This document shows, one piece after another, positions 1 to 9,055 of a stretch of 64,000 nucleotides of DNA. The notes beneath the pieces were generated by a model, which worked only from the letters and a program-made list of their open reading frames with translations, made no database searches and was not told the DNA's origin. The DNA lies in contig CAVVDM010000014.1 of assembly GCA_963746885.1 (NCBI GenBank), forward strand, positions 124,001 through 188,000. Reading direction: 5' to 3'. A program made the translations under genes and the position numbers. How positions within the stretch are numbered: the stretch's first letter is position 1; each line of letters begins with the position of its first letter. Origin of the DNA: DATARH01 sp963746885. GTDB lineage: Bacteria; Pseudomonadota; Alphaproteobacteria; ATCC43930; CGMCC-115725.

Positions 1-203
1 CTCTCGGCGGCGATGTCGCGGCGGTTGCCGGCATCGGTGCTGGCGCTTTCGATCAGCCCGGTCTCCGAGACGCCGTCGCCCGCCGGGTGGGACAGCTCCG
101 AGCCCTCCTCGAAATTGATCACGAAATTGACCGCGACGCGGGCCGCGCCCGGCCAGTTTGCATGCGGCGGCGTGGCGCCGTAGCCGATGAAATCGCGGGT
201 CAT
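1..203 (-). CDS. Polysaccharide deacetylase family protein, PuuE/allantoinase-like (N-terminal part)
   Basis: Only the first 67 codons are inside the window; the gene runs off the left edge. The start ATG is at 201-203 on the minus strand. The protein opens MTRDFIGYGATPPHANWPG and continues with ARVAVNFVINFEEGSE, the N-terminal signature of the PuuE-type polysaccharide deacetylase-fold hydrolases, which include cofactor-independent allantoinases of purine breakdown. The later His/Asp metal motif cannot be seen. Family membership is well supported by this N-terminus, but the exact substrate (allantoin or another amide) is an inference. Confidence 0.75.
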   Translation of the reverse strand, partial: MTRDFIGYGATPPHANWPGAARVAVNFVINFEEGSELSHPAGDGVSETGLIESASTDAGNRRDIAAE

Positions 204-493
204 TGCGGCTCTCCAGGCGGTGCGAGCGCCGGTCGTCGGCGTCTCCAAGAGAGCCTCAGTCTACGCCATCGCGTTCGGCGCCGACAGTCGCCGCGATCCC
301 GCCGCTGGTCGCGCCGTTTCTCATTCGCGAGGCGTGGGCGGCTTGGGAGGGCGACGAGAGCTGAGCCGCAGCGCAAAGCCGCCTCAGGGCGGGCCGGGTC
401 GACCCGGGACGGCAAACTTATCGCAGCGTTGTCGCCGCCGATTGGGCTACTGTCCGCCGGTCGACATTCGACAAGGTTGCCGAGGCCTACCGT

Positions 494-808
494 ATGACCC
501 TGAAATCCTTCTTTGCCGGCGCGCTCACGCTGTTCGCCGCCGGGGTGTTGCCGCCCGCCGCCCGCGCCGACGCCACGGCCGGTGAGCACTTGGCGCTGCA
601 ATGGTGCGCCAACTGCCATGTCATCGGCAATCGCAGCCCGCAAGCCAGAGTGCTGCAGGGGCCGCCGAGCTTTCATACGATCGCCGGCCATCTCGATGCC
701 GGTGAATTGCGCACCTTCCTGTCGCACCCGCATAAACCCATGCCCGATCTGGCACTGACCCGCGCGGAGATCGACGATCTGATCGCCTATATCGAGAGCT
801 TGAAGTGA
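494..808 (+). CDS. Small periplasmic c-type cytochrome
   Basis: This 104-residue protein has an N-terminal signal peptide (hydrophobic stretch about residues 5-19, likely cleavage after the Ala at 25). A single heme-binding CANCH motif lies at residues 38-42. A Met in HKPMPDL (about residue 78) is a plausible axial ligand. It ends in a typical class I cytochrome c C-terminal helix (IDDLIAYIESLK). It should be a periplasmic single-heme electron carrier. It stands alone, with about 290 bases of non-coding sequence upstream and the repeat-protein gene convergent downstream, so its redox partner cannot be named. Confidence 0.85.
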   Translation: MTLKSFFAGALTLFAAGVLPPAARADATAGEHLALQWCANCHVIGNRSPQARVLQGPPSFHTIAGHLDAGELRTFLSHPHKPMPDLALTRAEIDDLIAYIESLK

Positions 809-947
809 GCCGGCGAGCGTCCACCCCCGTCGCGAGCGCTTTATTTGGGCGACTGAAATCGGCGTCGATTGGCTTATGCCCACCGCGCCGGACATCAAGT
901 CGCGGGTCGGCGCTTGCCGCCGATCGCTGAGCGCAGCAAAGAGCCGG

Positions 948-1370
948 TCAATCCCCCTTCGACGTCACTCCGTCGTGCATCGGCATGTTGCCGGGCGTCA
1001 TGGTTCCGCCGTGCATGCCCTGCTGCCCGTCGTGCATCGGCATGTTGCCGGGTGTCATGGTTCCGCCGTGCATGCCTTGCTGCCCGCCGTTCATCGGCAT
1101 ATTGCCGGGTGTCATGGTTTCGCCGTGCATGCCCTGCTGCCCGCCGTTCATCGGCATATTGCCGGGCGTCATCGACCCGCCATGCATGCCCTGCTGCCCA
1201 CCATGCATCGGCATGTTGCCGTAGCCGGGCATTGTGGCGCCGGGGGCGGCCTGGTCGGCAGGCGCCGATTGCGATTGAGGCTGCTCCTGGCCGGTTGACT
1301 GAGCGAAGCAGGGGGCTGCTGTGAGGGCAAGCAACGCAGTCGCCAACGCCATTCCGATTTTGCGATTCAT
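948..1370 (-). CDS. Secreted Met/His-rich tandem-repeat protein, probable copper binder
   Basis: This 140-residue protein has a clear signal peptide (MNRKIGMALATALLALTA, cleavage near CFAQS). A Gln/Pro/Ala-rich linker follows, then four 19-residue repeats of the type GNMPMHGGQQGMHGGTMTP. The mature part is dominated by Met, Gly and His, with no other recognisable fold. The start at 1370 is chosen because GGAGG lies 8 bases upstream; a much longer open frame continues upstream of it, antisense to copA, and is not real. The gene is divergent from the Cu+ ATPase gene, so a periplasmic Cu/Ag-binding or buffering role is a reasonable inference. I know of no named family that it clearly matches. 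Confidence 0.75.
   Translation of the reverse strand: MNRKIGMALATALLALTAAPCFAQSTGQEQPQSQSAPADQAAPGATMPGYGNMPMHGGQQGMHGGSMTPGNMPMNGGQQGMHGETMTPGNMPMNGGQQGMHGGTMTPGNMPMHDGQQGMHGGTMTPGNMPMHDGVTSKGD
985..1212. repeat. Four tandem 57-bp coding repeats
   Basis: Near-identical 57-bp units begin at 985, 1042, 1099 and 1156, and partial units flank them on both sides. On the minus strand they encode the 19-residue Met/His/Gly repeats of the secreted protein. The few differences between units are mostly silent or swap His/Asn and Gly/Glu. The unit length is a multiple of three, so copy number can change without breaking the frame. Confidence 0.95.
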
Positions 1371-1504
1371 CGCTGTGACCTCCATCTGTGTCAGCGGAAA
1401 GAGATCGCAGACCAGCCGCGAGGTCGCATTGACGTGCCTCAAGGGCGGTACGACTGAAATGTGGTGTAATTTGCCCTTAGTGTGGGCGCAGGGACGAGCG
1501 CAAT

Positions 1505-3836
1505 ATGATAACCACCGACTCTGCGGTTCAACGCTCCGGCCACCATCATCAGGATCACGCGGCGCCCGGAGGCGACAAAGGATCCGGTCTGCGGCATGAG
1601 CGTCGATCCGGCGAACGCGCGCTACCGCACGGAACACGCCGGCCAGGAATATTTCTTCTGCGGCGCGCGCTGCCTCGAACGGTTTACCGCCGAGCCTGAA
1701 CGGTATGTTGGCGCGGTCGAGCCGGTGCCGCCGGCCGCGGTAGCGGGGGCGTCGTGGACCTGCCCGATGCACCCGGAGGTGGTCCGCGACGCACCCGGCA
1801 GCTGTCCGATCTGCGGCATGGCGCTGGAGCCGATGACCCCGACGGCCGGTACCGAGGAAAACCCCGAACTCGCCGACATGACGCGGCGCTTCTGGGTCGG
1901 CCTCGCGCTTGCAGCGCCGCTGCTGGCGATCGCGATGCTGTGGCATTCGGCATCGCCCGCGACGGTATGGCTTCAGTTGGTCCTCGCCACCCCGGTCGTC
2001 GTATGGGCCGGCGCGCCGTTCTTCCGCCGCGGCTGGGAGTCGGTGATCAACCGGTCGCTCAACATGTTCACGCTGATCGCGCTCGGCACCGGGGTCGCCT
2101 ATCTCTACAGCCTTGCCGCGGCGCTTGCCCCGGGCATCTTTCCAGCCTCGTTCCGCACCCCGGAAGGCGGGGTTCCGGTCTATTTCGAGGCGGCGGCGGT
2201 TATCGTGACGCTGGTGCTGCTCGGCCAGGTGCTCGAATTGCGCGCCCGATCGCAGACCTCGAGCGCAATCCGTGCGCTGTTGGACCTCGCCCCGAAGCGC
2301 GCTCGCCTGGTCGCCGACGACGGCAGCGAGCAGGACATCGCGCTGGAATCTGTCGTCCCCGGCCAGCACCTGCGGGTGCGGCCGGGCGAGAAGGTGCCGG
2401 TCGACGGCGTCGTGCTCGACGGTGGCAGCGCGGTCGACGAGTCGATGATCACCGGCGAGCCGATGCCGGTCGAGAAGGTGTCGGGCGCCGCGGTGACCGG
2501 CGCCACCGTCAACACCACCGGCAGCTTTGTGATGCGCGCCGAGCGGGTCGGCAGCGATACGCTGCTGGCGCAGATCGTGGCGATGGTCGCCGCCGCGCAG
2601 CGCTCGCGCGCCCCGATCCAGAAGCTCGCGGACACGGTGTCCGGCTGGTTCGTGCCGGCGGTCGTCGGTGTCGCGATCGCGACCTTCATCGCCTGGGCAT
2701 TGTTTGGCCCGCCGCCGGCGATGGGCTTTGCATTGCTCAACGCCGTCGCGGTGCTGCTGATCGCCTGCCCCTGCGCGCTCGGGTTGGCAACGCCGATGTC
2801 GATCATGGTCGGCACCGGGCGCGGCGCGCATCTCGGCGTCTTGGTTCGCAACGCCGAGGCTCTCGAACTGATGGAGAAGCTCGACACGCTGGTCGTCGAC
2901 AAGACCGGTACGCTGACCGAGGGAAAGCCGCGACTCACCCAAATCGTGCCGCTCGGCGACGTCGGCGAGGAGGAGGTCCTGCGTCTCGCCGCCAGCCTCG
3001 AACAGGCGAGCGAGCATCCGCTCGCCGCCGCGATCGTCGCCGGCGCCAAGGCGCGCGGGCTGGCGCTCGCCGCGCCGGCGGGGTTCCGCAGCGAGACCGG
3101 CAAGGGCGCAGTCGGCTCGGTCGAGGGCAAACAGGTTGCGGTCGGCAACGCGGCGCTGATCATCGCGCTCGGCCTCGATCCGGCGGCCCTCTCCGAGCCG
3201 GCCGACGCGCTGCGCCGCGAGGGAAGCGGCGTGGTGCTCGTCGTGATCGACGGCAAGCCCGCCGGGCTTCTCGCCGTCGCCGATCCGATCAAGGAGGGCG
3301 CGCGCGAAGCCCTCGCGGCCCTGCGCGACGAGGGCGTCCGCGTCGTCATGCTGACCGGCGACAGCCGCGCCACAGCCGAGGCGGTGGCACGCCAGCTCGG
3401 CATCACCGAGATCGTCGCCGAGGTGCTGCCCGACCAGAAGGCTGCCGTGATCAAGCGGTTACAGGACGCGGGCCGGTTTGTCGGCATGGCCGGCGATGGA
3501 ATCAATGACGCGCCGGCACTGGCCCAGGCGCAGATCGGCATCGCGATGGGCACGGGCACCGATGTCGCGATGGAAAGCGCCGGGGTGACGCTGGTGAAGG
3601 GCGATCTCAGTGGCATCGTCCGCGCCCGCCACCTCAGCCGCGCCACCATGCGCAACATCCGTCAGAACCTGTTCTTCGCCTTCGTCTTCAACGCGCTGGC
3701 GGTGCCGATCGCGGCCGGCGTGTTCTATGCCCCGTTTGGGCTCTTGCTCAATCCGATGATCGCCAGCGCGGCGATGAGCCTCTCCTCGGTGACCGTCGTC
3801 AGCAACGCGCTGCGCCTGCGCCACGTCACGCTCTGA
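1505..3836 (+). CDS. copA: Cu+-exporting P1B-type ATPase (apparent frameshift near the N-terminus)
   Basis: This pumps Cu+ (or Ag+) from the cytoplasm across the inner membrane. The main frame can start at ATG 1596, but that Met is the M of the conserved YHS motif DPVCGM, so the true start lies upstream. ATG 1505 opens a His-rich leader (SGHHHQDHAAPGGDK) one frame off; skipping one base near 1577 joins it to DPVCGMSVDP. Numbering from 1596, a YHS-like domain (FFCGARC) is followed by a heavy-metal domain (TCPMHPEV, CPICGMAL, about residues 50-75). The membrane CPC motif is at about 391, the phosphorylation site DKTGTLTEG at about 435, and the hinge GDGINDAPA lies near the C-terminus. The CPC motif places it among Cu/Ag pumps. 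It is divergent from the Met/His-rich protein gene. Confidence 0.92.
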
Positions 3837-3845
3837 CGGGTCCGG

Positions 3846-5156
3846 TCAATCGGCGGCCGAGCGGTTCGGGACGGGGTGTGCCAGCGCGGCCGGGACGTCG
3901 CGGAGGTGGAGGTCACGCTGTGGGAACGGCACCTCGACGGCGTGCTCGACGAAGCGGTCCCACAGCGCGAGGAACACGTCGCCCTTGACGTTGGTAACCC
4001 CGTTTGCCGGGTCCTCGATCCAGAAGCGGAGCAGGAGGTTGATGCCGTTGTCGCCGAATTCGGTGACATGGCACAGCGGTGCCGGCGCGTCCAGCACGCG
4101 CCCGGTCTGCAGCGCCGCCTCGATCGCCAGGCGCCGCACCAGCCGCAGATCGGTGCCATAGGCGACGCCGAAAGCCATGTCGAGCCGGACATACCGGTTG
4201 GTATAGGACCAGTTAATCACCTGATTGGTGATCAGCGTCTCGTTTGGGATCAGGTATTCCTTGCCGTCGCGGCCGCGCACCGAGGTGTAGCGCGCCCCCA
4301 ATGAGGTGACGTAGCCATAGGTCTGCCCGACCTCGATGACGTCGCCCGGCTTGATCGAGCGTTCGGCCAACAGGATGATGCCACTGATGAAATTCGAGAC
4401 GATCTTCTGCAATCCGAAGCCGAGCCCGACGCCGATAGCGCCCGAGAACACGGTGAACGCGGTCAGGTCGATCCCGACCGCGTTGAGCCCGAGCAACAGC
4501 GCGAGGAAGACCAGCGCGATCTTGACCAGGTTGCGCGCCAGCGTCCGCACCGACGGGCTGAGCCCGTCGAGGTGCTCGATCCGGGCGCCGACCAGCCGCG
4601 CCAGGGCGAGCGCCCCCCACAGCAGCGTCGCAATGATCAGCACCGCTTTGACCAGCAGCAGCAGCGACAGCCGCACCGTGCCGATCGTCACTGCGGCGCT
4701 GTCGAGCGTCGCGGCGGTCGGTCCCATCAGCCCGGTGATGTCGAGGGCCGCGACGATCCACGCCGTCGTGGCGACCAGCCGCGCCATCAGCGCGTCGCGG
4801 AACAACAGCGTCGACGCCCGCAGCACGATCCACAGCGCGGTCAGCGTCGCCGCAATGCCGACGAGCCGCAGGTCCATGCGGAACCCGACGCCGGCTTGTT
4901 CGGCGATGACGAGCAGCAGCCAAGCGTACGCCAATGTTCCGAGCCGGCGCAGCTCGGTCTTGATCCATTCCGCCGGGATGAAGCGCTCGATGACGCGATC
5001 GGTCGCCGCCCGCGTTGCGGCCCGGATGCCCCAGGCGACCGCGAACAGCGCCGCAATCAGGCCAAGCTGGAGCGCCAGGCTTTCGAGCAGCGCGCGCGAT
5101 TCCGCGATGTCGCGCGCCCAGATCAGCCATTGCGCAAGTGACAAGTTGTCGAGCAA
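3846..5156 (-). CDS. MscS-family mechanosensitive ion channel
   Basis: This 436-residue inner-membrane protein has about five to six hydrophobic segments in its first 240 residues. The pore-lining helix and MscS core follow (GAIGVGLGFGLQKIVSNFISG). Next come the beta domain with PGDVIEVG and YGYVTSLGARYTSVR, the conserved LIPNETLITNQVINWS, and a C-terminal alpha/beta domain. It should open under membrane tension to release solutes during hypo-osmotic shock. It is larger than E. coli MscS (286 residues) because of extra N-terminal membrane helices, as in YbdG/YnaI-type relatives. It converges on copA with a gap of 9 bases. Confidence 0.9.
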   Translation of the reverse strand: MLDNLSLAQWLIWARDIAESRALLESLALQLGLIAALFAVAWGIRAATRAATDRVIERFIPAEWIKTELRRLGTLAYAWLLLVIAEQAGVGFRMDLRLVGIAATLTALWIVLRASTLLFRDALMARLVATTAWIVAALDITGLMGPTAATLDSAAVTIGTVRLSLLLLVKAVLIIATLLWGALALARLVGARIEHLDGLSPSVRTLARNLVKIALVFLALLLGLNAVGIDLTAFTVFSGAIGVGLGFGLQKIVSNFISGIILLAERSIKPGDVIEVGQTYGYVTSLGARYTSVRGRDGKEYLIPNETLITNQVINWSYTNRYVRLDMAFGVAYGTDLRLVRRLAIEAALQTGRVLDAPAPLCHVTEFGDNGINLLLRFWIEDPANGVTNVKGDVFLALWDRFVEHAVEVPFPQRDLHLRDVPAALAHPVPNRSAAD

Positions 5157-5262
5157 GCCGCCGCGTCCCTGTTCAATCCAGAAGGCGGGGTCGGTATGAC
5201 ATGGAAGCGGGGCGGCTTCGAGGCAAATTGAGCGCGAGTACGGACCCGGCTGAAACTACCCT

Positions 5263-5991
5263 TTATTCGACCTTCATCTCGCCGAGATAGGCTTCGCGGA
5301 TCATCGGGTTGCGCCGCAATTCGCCGGCCGGGCCGCTGAGCACGACCTGCCCCGTTTGCAAGACATAGGCGCGGTTGGCGATCTGCAGCGCCATGTTGGC
5401 GTTCTGCTCGACCATGAAGATCGTGGTGCCCTGGCGGTTGATCGTCTGGATGATGTCGAAGACCTGCTCGACGAAAACCGGCGCTAACCCCATCGACGGC
5501 TCGTCCATGCACAACAGCCGGGGATGCGCCATCAGGGCGCGGCCGATCGCCACCATCTGCTGCTCGCCGCCCGACAAGGTGCCGGCAAGCTGCTTCAGCC
5601 GCTCCTCGACGCGCGGAAACAGCGTGAAGACGCGCGCCAGATCCTCCTCGAACTCCGGCCCTCGCTTGCGCGTATAGGCGCCCATTTCGAGGTTCTCGTA
5701 GACCGTCATGCGGGGGAACAGGCGGCGCGCCTCCAGCACCGGCGCGATGCCGCGGCGCACCCGCTCGGCGACGCTGATCCCGGTCAGCGGGCTGCCGTCG
5801 AAGCGGACCTCGCCCGAACTCGGCACGACGACGCCCATGATGGTCTTCATCGTCGTCGACTTGCCCGAGGCGTTGCCGCCCAGGAGGCAGACGATCTCGC
5901 CGGGGTCGATGCGGTAATCGACCGATTTCAGGACGTGCAGGTCGCCGTAATGCGTGTCGACCGCGCGAAACTCGAGCAGAGGCTCAGACAA
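5263..5991 (-). CDS. livF: Branched-chain amino acid-type ABC transporter ATPase, LivF
   Basis: This 242-residue ATP-binding subunit belongs to a HAAT-type importer. Walker A is GGNASGKST, a slight variant of the usual GRNGAGKTT. The signature is LSGGEQQM and Walker B is LLCMDEPSMGL, followed by the LivF-typical FVEQVFDII and MVEQNA. The start overlaps the stop of the livM-livG fusion by 8 bases, so the two are translationally coupled. It is the last gene of the livK-H-MG-F operon and should energise uptake together with the fused LivG domain. The substrate class (branched-chain amino acids, amides or related compounds) cannot be read from the sequence. Confidence 0.93.
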   Translation of the reverse strand: MSEPLLEFRAVDTHYGDLHVLKSVDYRIDPGEIVCLLGGNASGKSTTMKTIMGVVVPSSGEVRFDGSPLTGISVAERVRRGIAPVLEARRLFPRMTVYENLEMGAYTRKRGPEFEEDLARVFTLFPRVEERLKQLAGTLSGGEQQMVAIGRALMAHPRLLCMDEPSMGLAPVFVEQVFDIIQTINRQGTTIFMVEQNANMALQIANRAYVLQTGQVVLSGPAGELRRNPMIREAYLGEMKVE

Positions 5992-8014
5992 GCGCCGCGC
6001 TCCGGCCGAGATAGGCGCGGATCACCTCCTCGTCGCGCCGCACCTCGGCGGGGGCGCCCTCGGCGATCTTCTCGCCGTGGTCGAGCACGATGACTTGCGA
6101 CGCCAGATTGACCACGACATCGAGCTTGTGCTCGATCAGCACGATCGTCAGGCCGAGCCGGTTGAGGCTCTTGATCTGCTCGGCGAGTTCCAAGGTTTCC
6201 GCCGGGTTCATGCCGGCGGTCGGCTCGTCGAGCAGCAGGAGCTTCGGCTCGGAGGCGAGCGCGCGGGCGATCTCGACACGGCGGCGGTTGGCATAGGACA
6301 GGCTGGAGACGACATGGTCGACGCGCGGCAGCAGTCGATTGCCGAAGATCGACAGGATCTCGAAGGCGCGCTCGCGAGCCGCTGCCTCCTCGCGGCGCGT
6401 TACCGACAGGCGCAGCAAGGCCCCGACCGGGCCGGTGTGCAGCCGCGCATGCATGCCGATCATGACGTTCTCAAGCACCGTCAGGCTCGGAAACAGGCGG
6501 ATGTTCTGAAAGGTGCGGGCGATACCGTGCTGCAGCACGATATGCGGTGGCTTGCCGGCGATCTCCCTGCCGGCAAAGCGGACGCTGCCGGAATCGGGCG
6601 GCACCAGCCCGGTGATGGCATTGAACAGCGTCGATTTCCCCGAGCCGTTCGGCCCGATGATCGCCAGCACCGAATGCGCCGGCACCGCGAGCGCCACCGA
6701 GCGCAACGCCACCAAGCCGCCGAACCGCACGGTCAGATCATCGATCGCCAGCAGCGGCGCGCCGGCCTCGGCCATATCGAGCGCGCCGAGCCCTTTGAGG
6801 CTGTCGAAGCCGCCACGGGTGACCTGGGCGCTCTGCTGATCGAGGCTGAGCGCCGCCACCCGGCGGGTCGCGGGGATCAGGCCGTCGCGCCGGTACAGCA
6901 TCATGAAGACGAGGATCAGGCCGAAGATCAGCTCGATCGAGGACGCCAGCTGGACCCGCTGCAGCCACCCGACGCCGATCAGGCGCCCCAGCGCATTGAG
7001 CCAGCCGGACATATCCTCGAGAACCCATGACTGCAGGATCTGCAGGATCATCGCTCCGAGCACGACGCCCCAGACGCTGCCGATCCCGCCGAACACGACC
7101 ATCACGAGGATCATCACCGAGACCGGGAAGCCGAACATCTCGGGCGTCGCGGTCTGCAATTTGGCAACGAACAGCGTGCCGGTCGCGCCGGCGAAGGCGG
7201 CGCCGGTGGCGAACGCCAACAGCTTTAGCTTGACCCGGTCGACCCCCATCGCGGCGGCCGCGATCTCGTCCTCGCGGATCGCCATCCAGGCCCGCCCGAT
7301 GCGTGAAAATTTGAGGCGCTGGCTGGTCAAAATCAGCAGAGCGACAAGCCCGACGCCGACATAATAATAGGGGGTGGCGCTGACCCCGAAGCTCCAGCCG
7401 AACAAATGGGGCGCCATCACGCCGTTGAGCCCCATCGCGCCGTTGGTGACGCTCGGGATGTTGCGCACGACGATCGGCACGATCTCGCCGAAGCCGAGCG
7501 TCACGATCGCCAGATAATCGCCCCTGAGGCGCAGGGTGGGCGCGCCGAACAGCACCCCGAAAAACGCCGTCACCGCGGCGGCGATCGGCATCATCAGCCA
7601 GAACGACACCTGAAAATGGACGACATCGCCGCCCGCCTGGTGAAACCGTGCGACGAGCCCCAGCCACTGAAACGGCTCCCAGAAGCTGGTCCAGTCCGGC
7701 GTCATCTGCCACGACGCCGCGACGCCGTAGGTGTAGGACCCGATCGCGAAGAACGCGGCATATCCCAGGTCGAGGAGGCCGGCGAGACCGACCACGATGT
7801 TGAGCCCGAGCGCCAGCGCGGCATAGGTCAGCGCATTCGCCACCGAGTCGATGTCGGCGTCGTTGGGGTGGAGGATCGGGAACAGCAGCGCCAGCGCGAA
7901 GACGCAGGCAACCGCGACGCGCGAGCGCAGATGCGGCGCGATCCAAACGATCGGCGAGGCCCGCAGAATCCACGCGAACGACTCGCCCATCATGCCGAGC
8001 TTCGGGGCGGCCAT
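5984..8014 (-). CDS. livM: Fused ABC permease-ATPase, LivM-LivG
   Basis: This 676-residue protein joins the second permease and first ATPase of a HAAT importer, which are separate proteins in E. coli. Residues about 30-360 form the LivM permease with multiple membrane helices and the conserved GDYLAIVTLGFGEI loop. After a linker of about 50 residues, residues about 425-676 form LivG. Its Walker A is GPNGSGKST near 453, its signature-like sequence is LSYANRRRVEIARAL, and its Walker B is LLLLDEPTAGMNP near 591. It ends with the LivG-type tail VIRAYLG. The frame is open throughout, so the fusion is real in this sequence. Such fusions occur in other alphaproteobacteria. Confidence 0.93.
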   Translation of the reverse strand: MAAPKLGMMGESFAWILRASPIVWIAPHLRSRVAVACVFALALLFPILHPNDADIDSVANALTYAALALGLNIVVGLAGLLDLGYAAFFAIGSYTYGVAASWQMTPDWTSFWEPFQWLGLVARFHQAGGDVVHFQVSFWLMMPIAAAVTAFFGVLFGAPTLRLRGDYLAIVTLGFGEIVPIVVRNIPSVTNGAMGLNGVMAPHLFGWSFGVSATPYYYVGVGLVALLILTSQRLKFSRIGRAWMAIREDEIAAAAMGVDRVKLKLLAFATGAAFAGATGTLFVAKLQTATPEMFGFPVSVMILVMVVFGGIGSVWGVVLGAMILQILQSWVLEDMSGWLNALGRLIGVGWLQRVQLASSIELIFGLILVFMMLYRRDGLIPATRRVAALSLDQQSAQVTRGGFDSLKGLGALDMAEAGAPLLAIDDLTVRFGGLVALRSVALAVPAHSVLAIIGPNGSGKSTLFNAITGLVPPDSGSVRFAGREIAGKPPHIVLQHGIARTFQNIRLFPSLTVLENVMIGMHARLHTGPVGALLRLSVTRREEAAARERAFEILSIFGNRLLPRVDHVVSSLSYANRRRVEIARALASEPKLLLLDEPTAGMNPAETLELAEQIKSLNRLGLTIVLIEHKLDVVVNLASQVIVLDHGEKIAEGAPAEVRRDEEVIRAYLGRSAALV

Positions 8015-8027
8015 CTCAGCAGATCGT

Positions 8028-8061
8028 CATGTCAGGAGCCCGGCATGCCGGCATGTCAGGA
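8028..8061. repeat. Short direct repeats flanking a palindrome between livM and livH
   Basis: CATGTCAGGA occurs at 8028-8037 and again at 8052-8061. Between the copies is the perfect 12-base palindrome CCGGCATGCCGG (8040-8051). The element spans the 41-base gap between livH and the livM-livG fusion and the last codons of livH. It could form a stem in the operon mRNA. Function is unknown. Confidence 0.5.
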
Positions 8062-8997
8062 TTTGTTCGGCGTCGCCCGGCCGAACAGGCCGCTGGGGGC
8101 GAACACCAGTACCAGGATCAGGATCGAAAAGATGATCACGTCGGCCCAGCGCACCTCGAGGAACTGGCCGCCGAGGCTCTCGACGAGGCCGATCAGGACG
8201 CCGCCGACCATCGCCCCGGTGACGCTGCCGATGCCGCCCAATACCGCGGCGGTGAACGCCCGCAGCCCCGCGGTGTAGCCGATGATGAAGCTGGTGAAGT
8301 TGTAATAGAGGCCGAAGATCAGCGCCGCCGCGCCGGCCAGCGCCGAGCCCAGAAAGAACGCCGCCATGACGACCCGATCGACATCGACCCCCATCATGCG
8401 CGCCGCCTCGGGGTCCTGCGCGGTTGCCCGCATCGCCTTGCCGAGCCGGGTCTGGTTGACGAACAGCTGCAGCGCCACCATCAGCACGAGCGACACCGCC
8501 CAGATCAGCACCTGCCGCAACTCGAGCACCGCGCCCGCGACGTTCCAGCGCACGACCGGCAGCGGGTTGGGAAAATTTTCCGACGAGGCGCCAACCGTCA
8601 GCAGGATGATGTTGAACAGGATGTACGACACCCCGATCGTCGTGATCATCGCCGCCGTGCCGCCGACGCCCCGCAACGGCCGCAGCGCGATGCGCTCGAT
8701 CGCGACGCCCAGCACCCCCGAGGCCAGCATCGTCACGGCAAAGGCGGCGGCAAGCGTGCCCACCAGTGCGACGCCGCTCAGCGTCACGCTCTGCCCAGAC
8801 AGGCCGAACGCCTCCAAGGTCCACATGCCGACAAACGAGCCCACCATGAAGACATTGAAATGGGCAAAGTTGATCAGCTCGAGGATGCCGTAGACCAGCG
8901 TGAAGCCGAGCGCCAACAGCGCATACATCGCGCCCAGGCTCAGCCCGTTGATGACCTGCTGAACGAGGAGCGGGTCAAGGTGCATATGGCCGATCAC
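8056..8997 (-). CDS. livH: Branched-chain amino acid-type ABC transporter permease, LivH
   Basis: This 313-residue integral membrane protein has about eight hydrophobic segments. It begins QQVINGLSLGAMYALLALGF, the hallmark opening of LivH. The conserved loop TRLGKAMRATAQDPEAARMMGV follows, then the GGIGSVTGAMVGG region near the C-terminus. It forms one half of the inner-membrane channel, paired with the LivM domain of the downstream fusion. It sits between livK and livMG on the same strand with short gaps, consistent with one operon. The start at 8997 begins MIGHMHLDPLL; the internal Met at codon 5 is a possible alternative. Confidence 0.92.
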   Translation of the reverse strand: MIGHMHLDPLLVQQVINGLSLGAMYALLALGFTLVYGILELINFAHFNVFMVGSFVGMWTLEAFGLSGQSVTLSGVALVGTLAAAFAVTMLASGVLGVAIERIALRPLRGVGGTAAMITTIGVSYILFNIILLTVGASSENFPNPLPVVRWNVAGAVLELRQVLIWAVSLVLMVALQLFVNQTRLGKAMRATAQDPEAARMMGVDVDRVVMAAFFLGSALAGAAALIFGLYYNFTSFIIGYTAGLRAFTAAVLGGIGSVTGAMVGGVLIGLVESLGGQFLEVRWADVIIFSILILVLVFAPSGLFGRATPNKS

Positions 8998-9055
8998 GCC
9001 GCCGCGCGACAGATCGGCGCCAACCGCAATTCAGCGCCCCCCGTCATTGCGACGA

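Noticed and set aside
985..1224. A Cys/Pro-rich repetitive open frame on the plus strand (CMPCCPPFIG repeats), and a possible CRISPR-like array
   Set aside because: It is the complement of the 57-bp coding repeats of the Met/His-rich protein. The units are contiguous with no spacers, so it is not CRISPR, and the plus-strand frame has no ribosome site or signal.
1371..1504. A MerR/CueR-type operator between the repeat-protein gene and copA
   Set aside because: I looked for the dyad with a 19-base promoter spacer and found only a TTGACG with wrong spacing, so I do not claim an operator.
948..3017. A 689-codon minus-strand open frame antisense to copA
   Set aside because: Only its last 140 codons (from ATG 1370) are a real gene with a ribosome site and signal peptide; the rest is an Arg/Asp-rich mirror of the ATPase gene caused by high GC.
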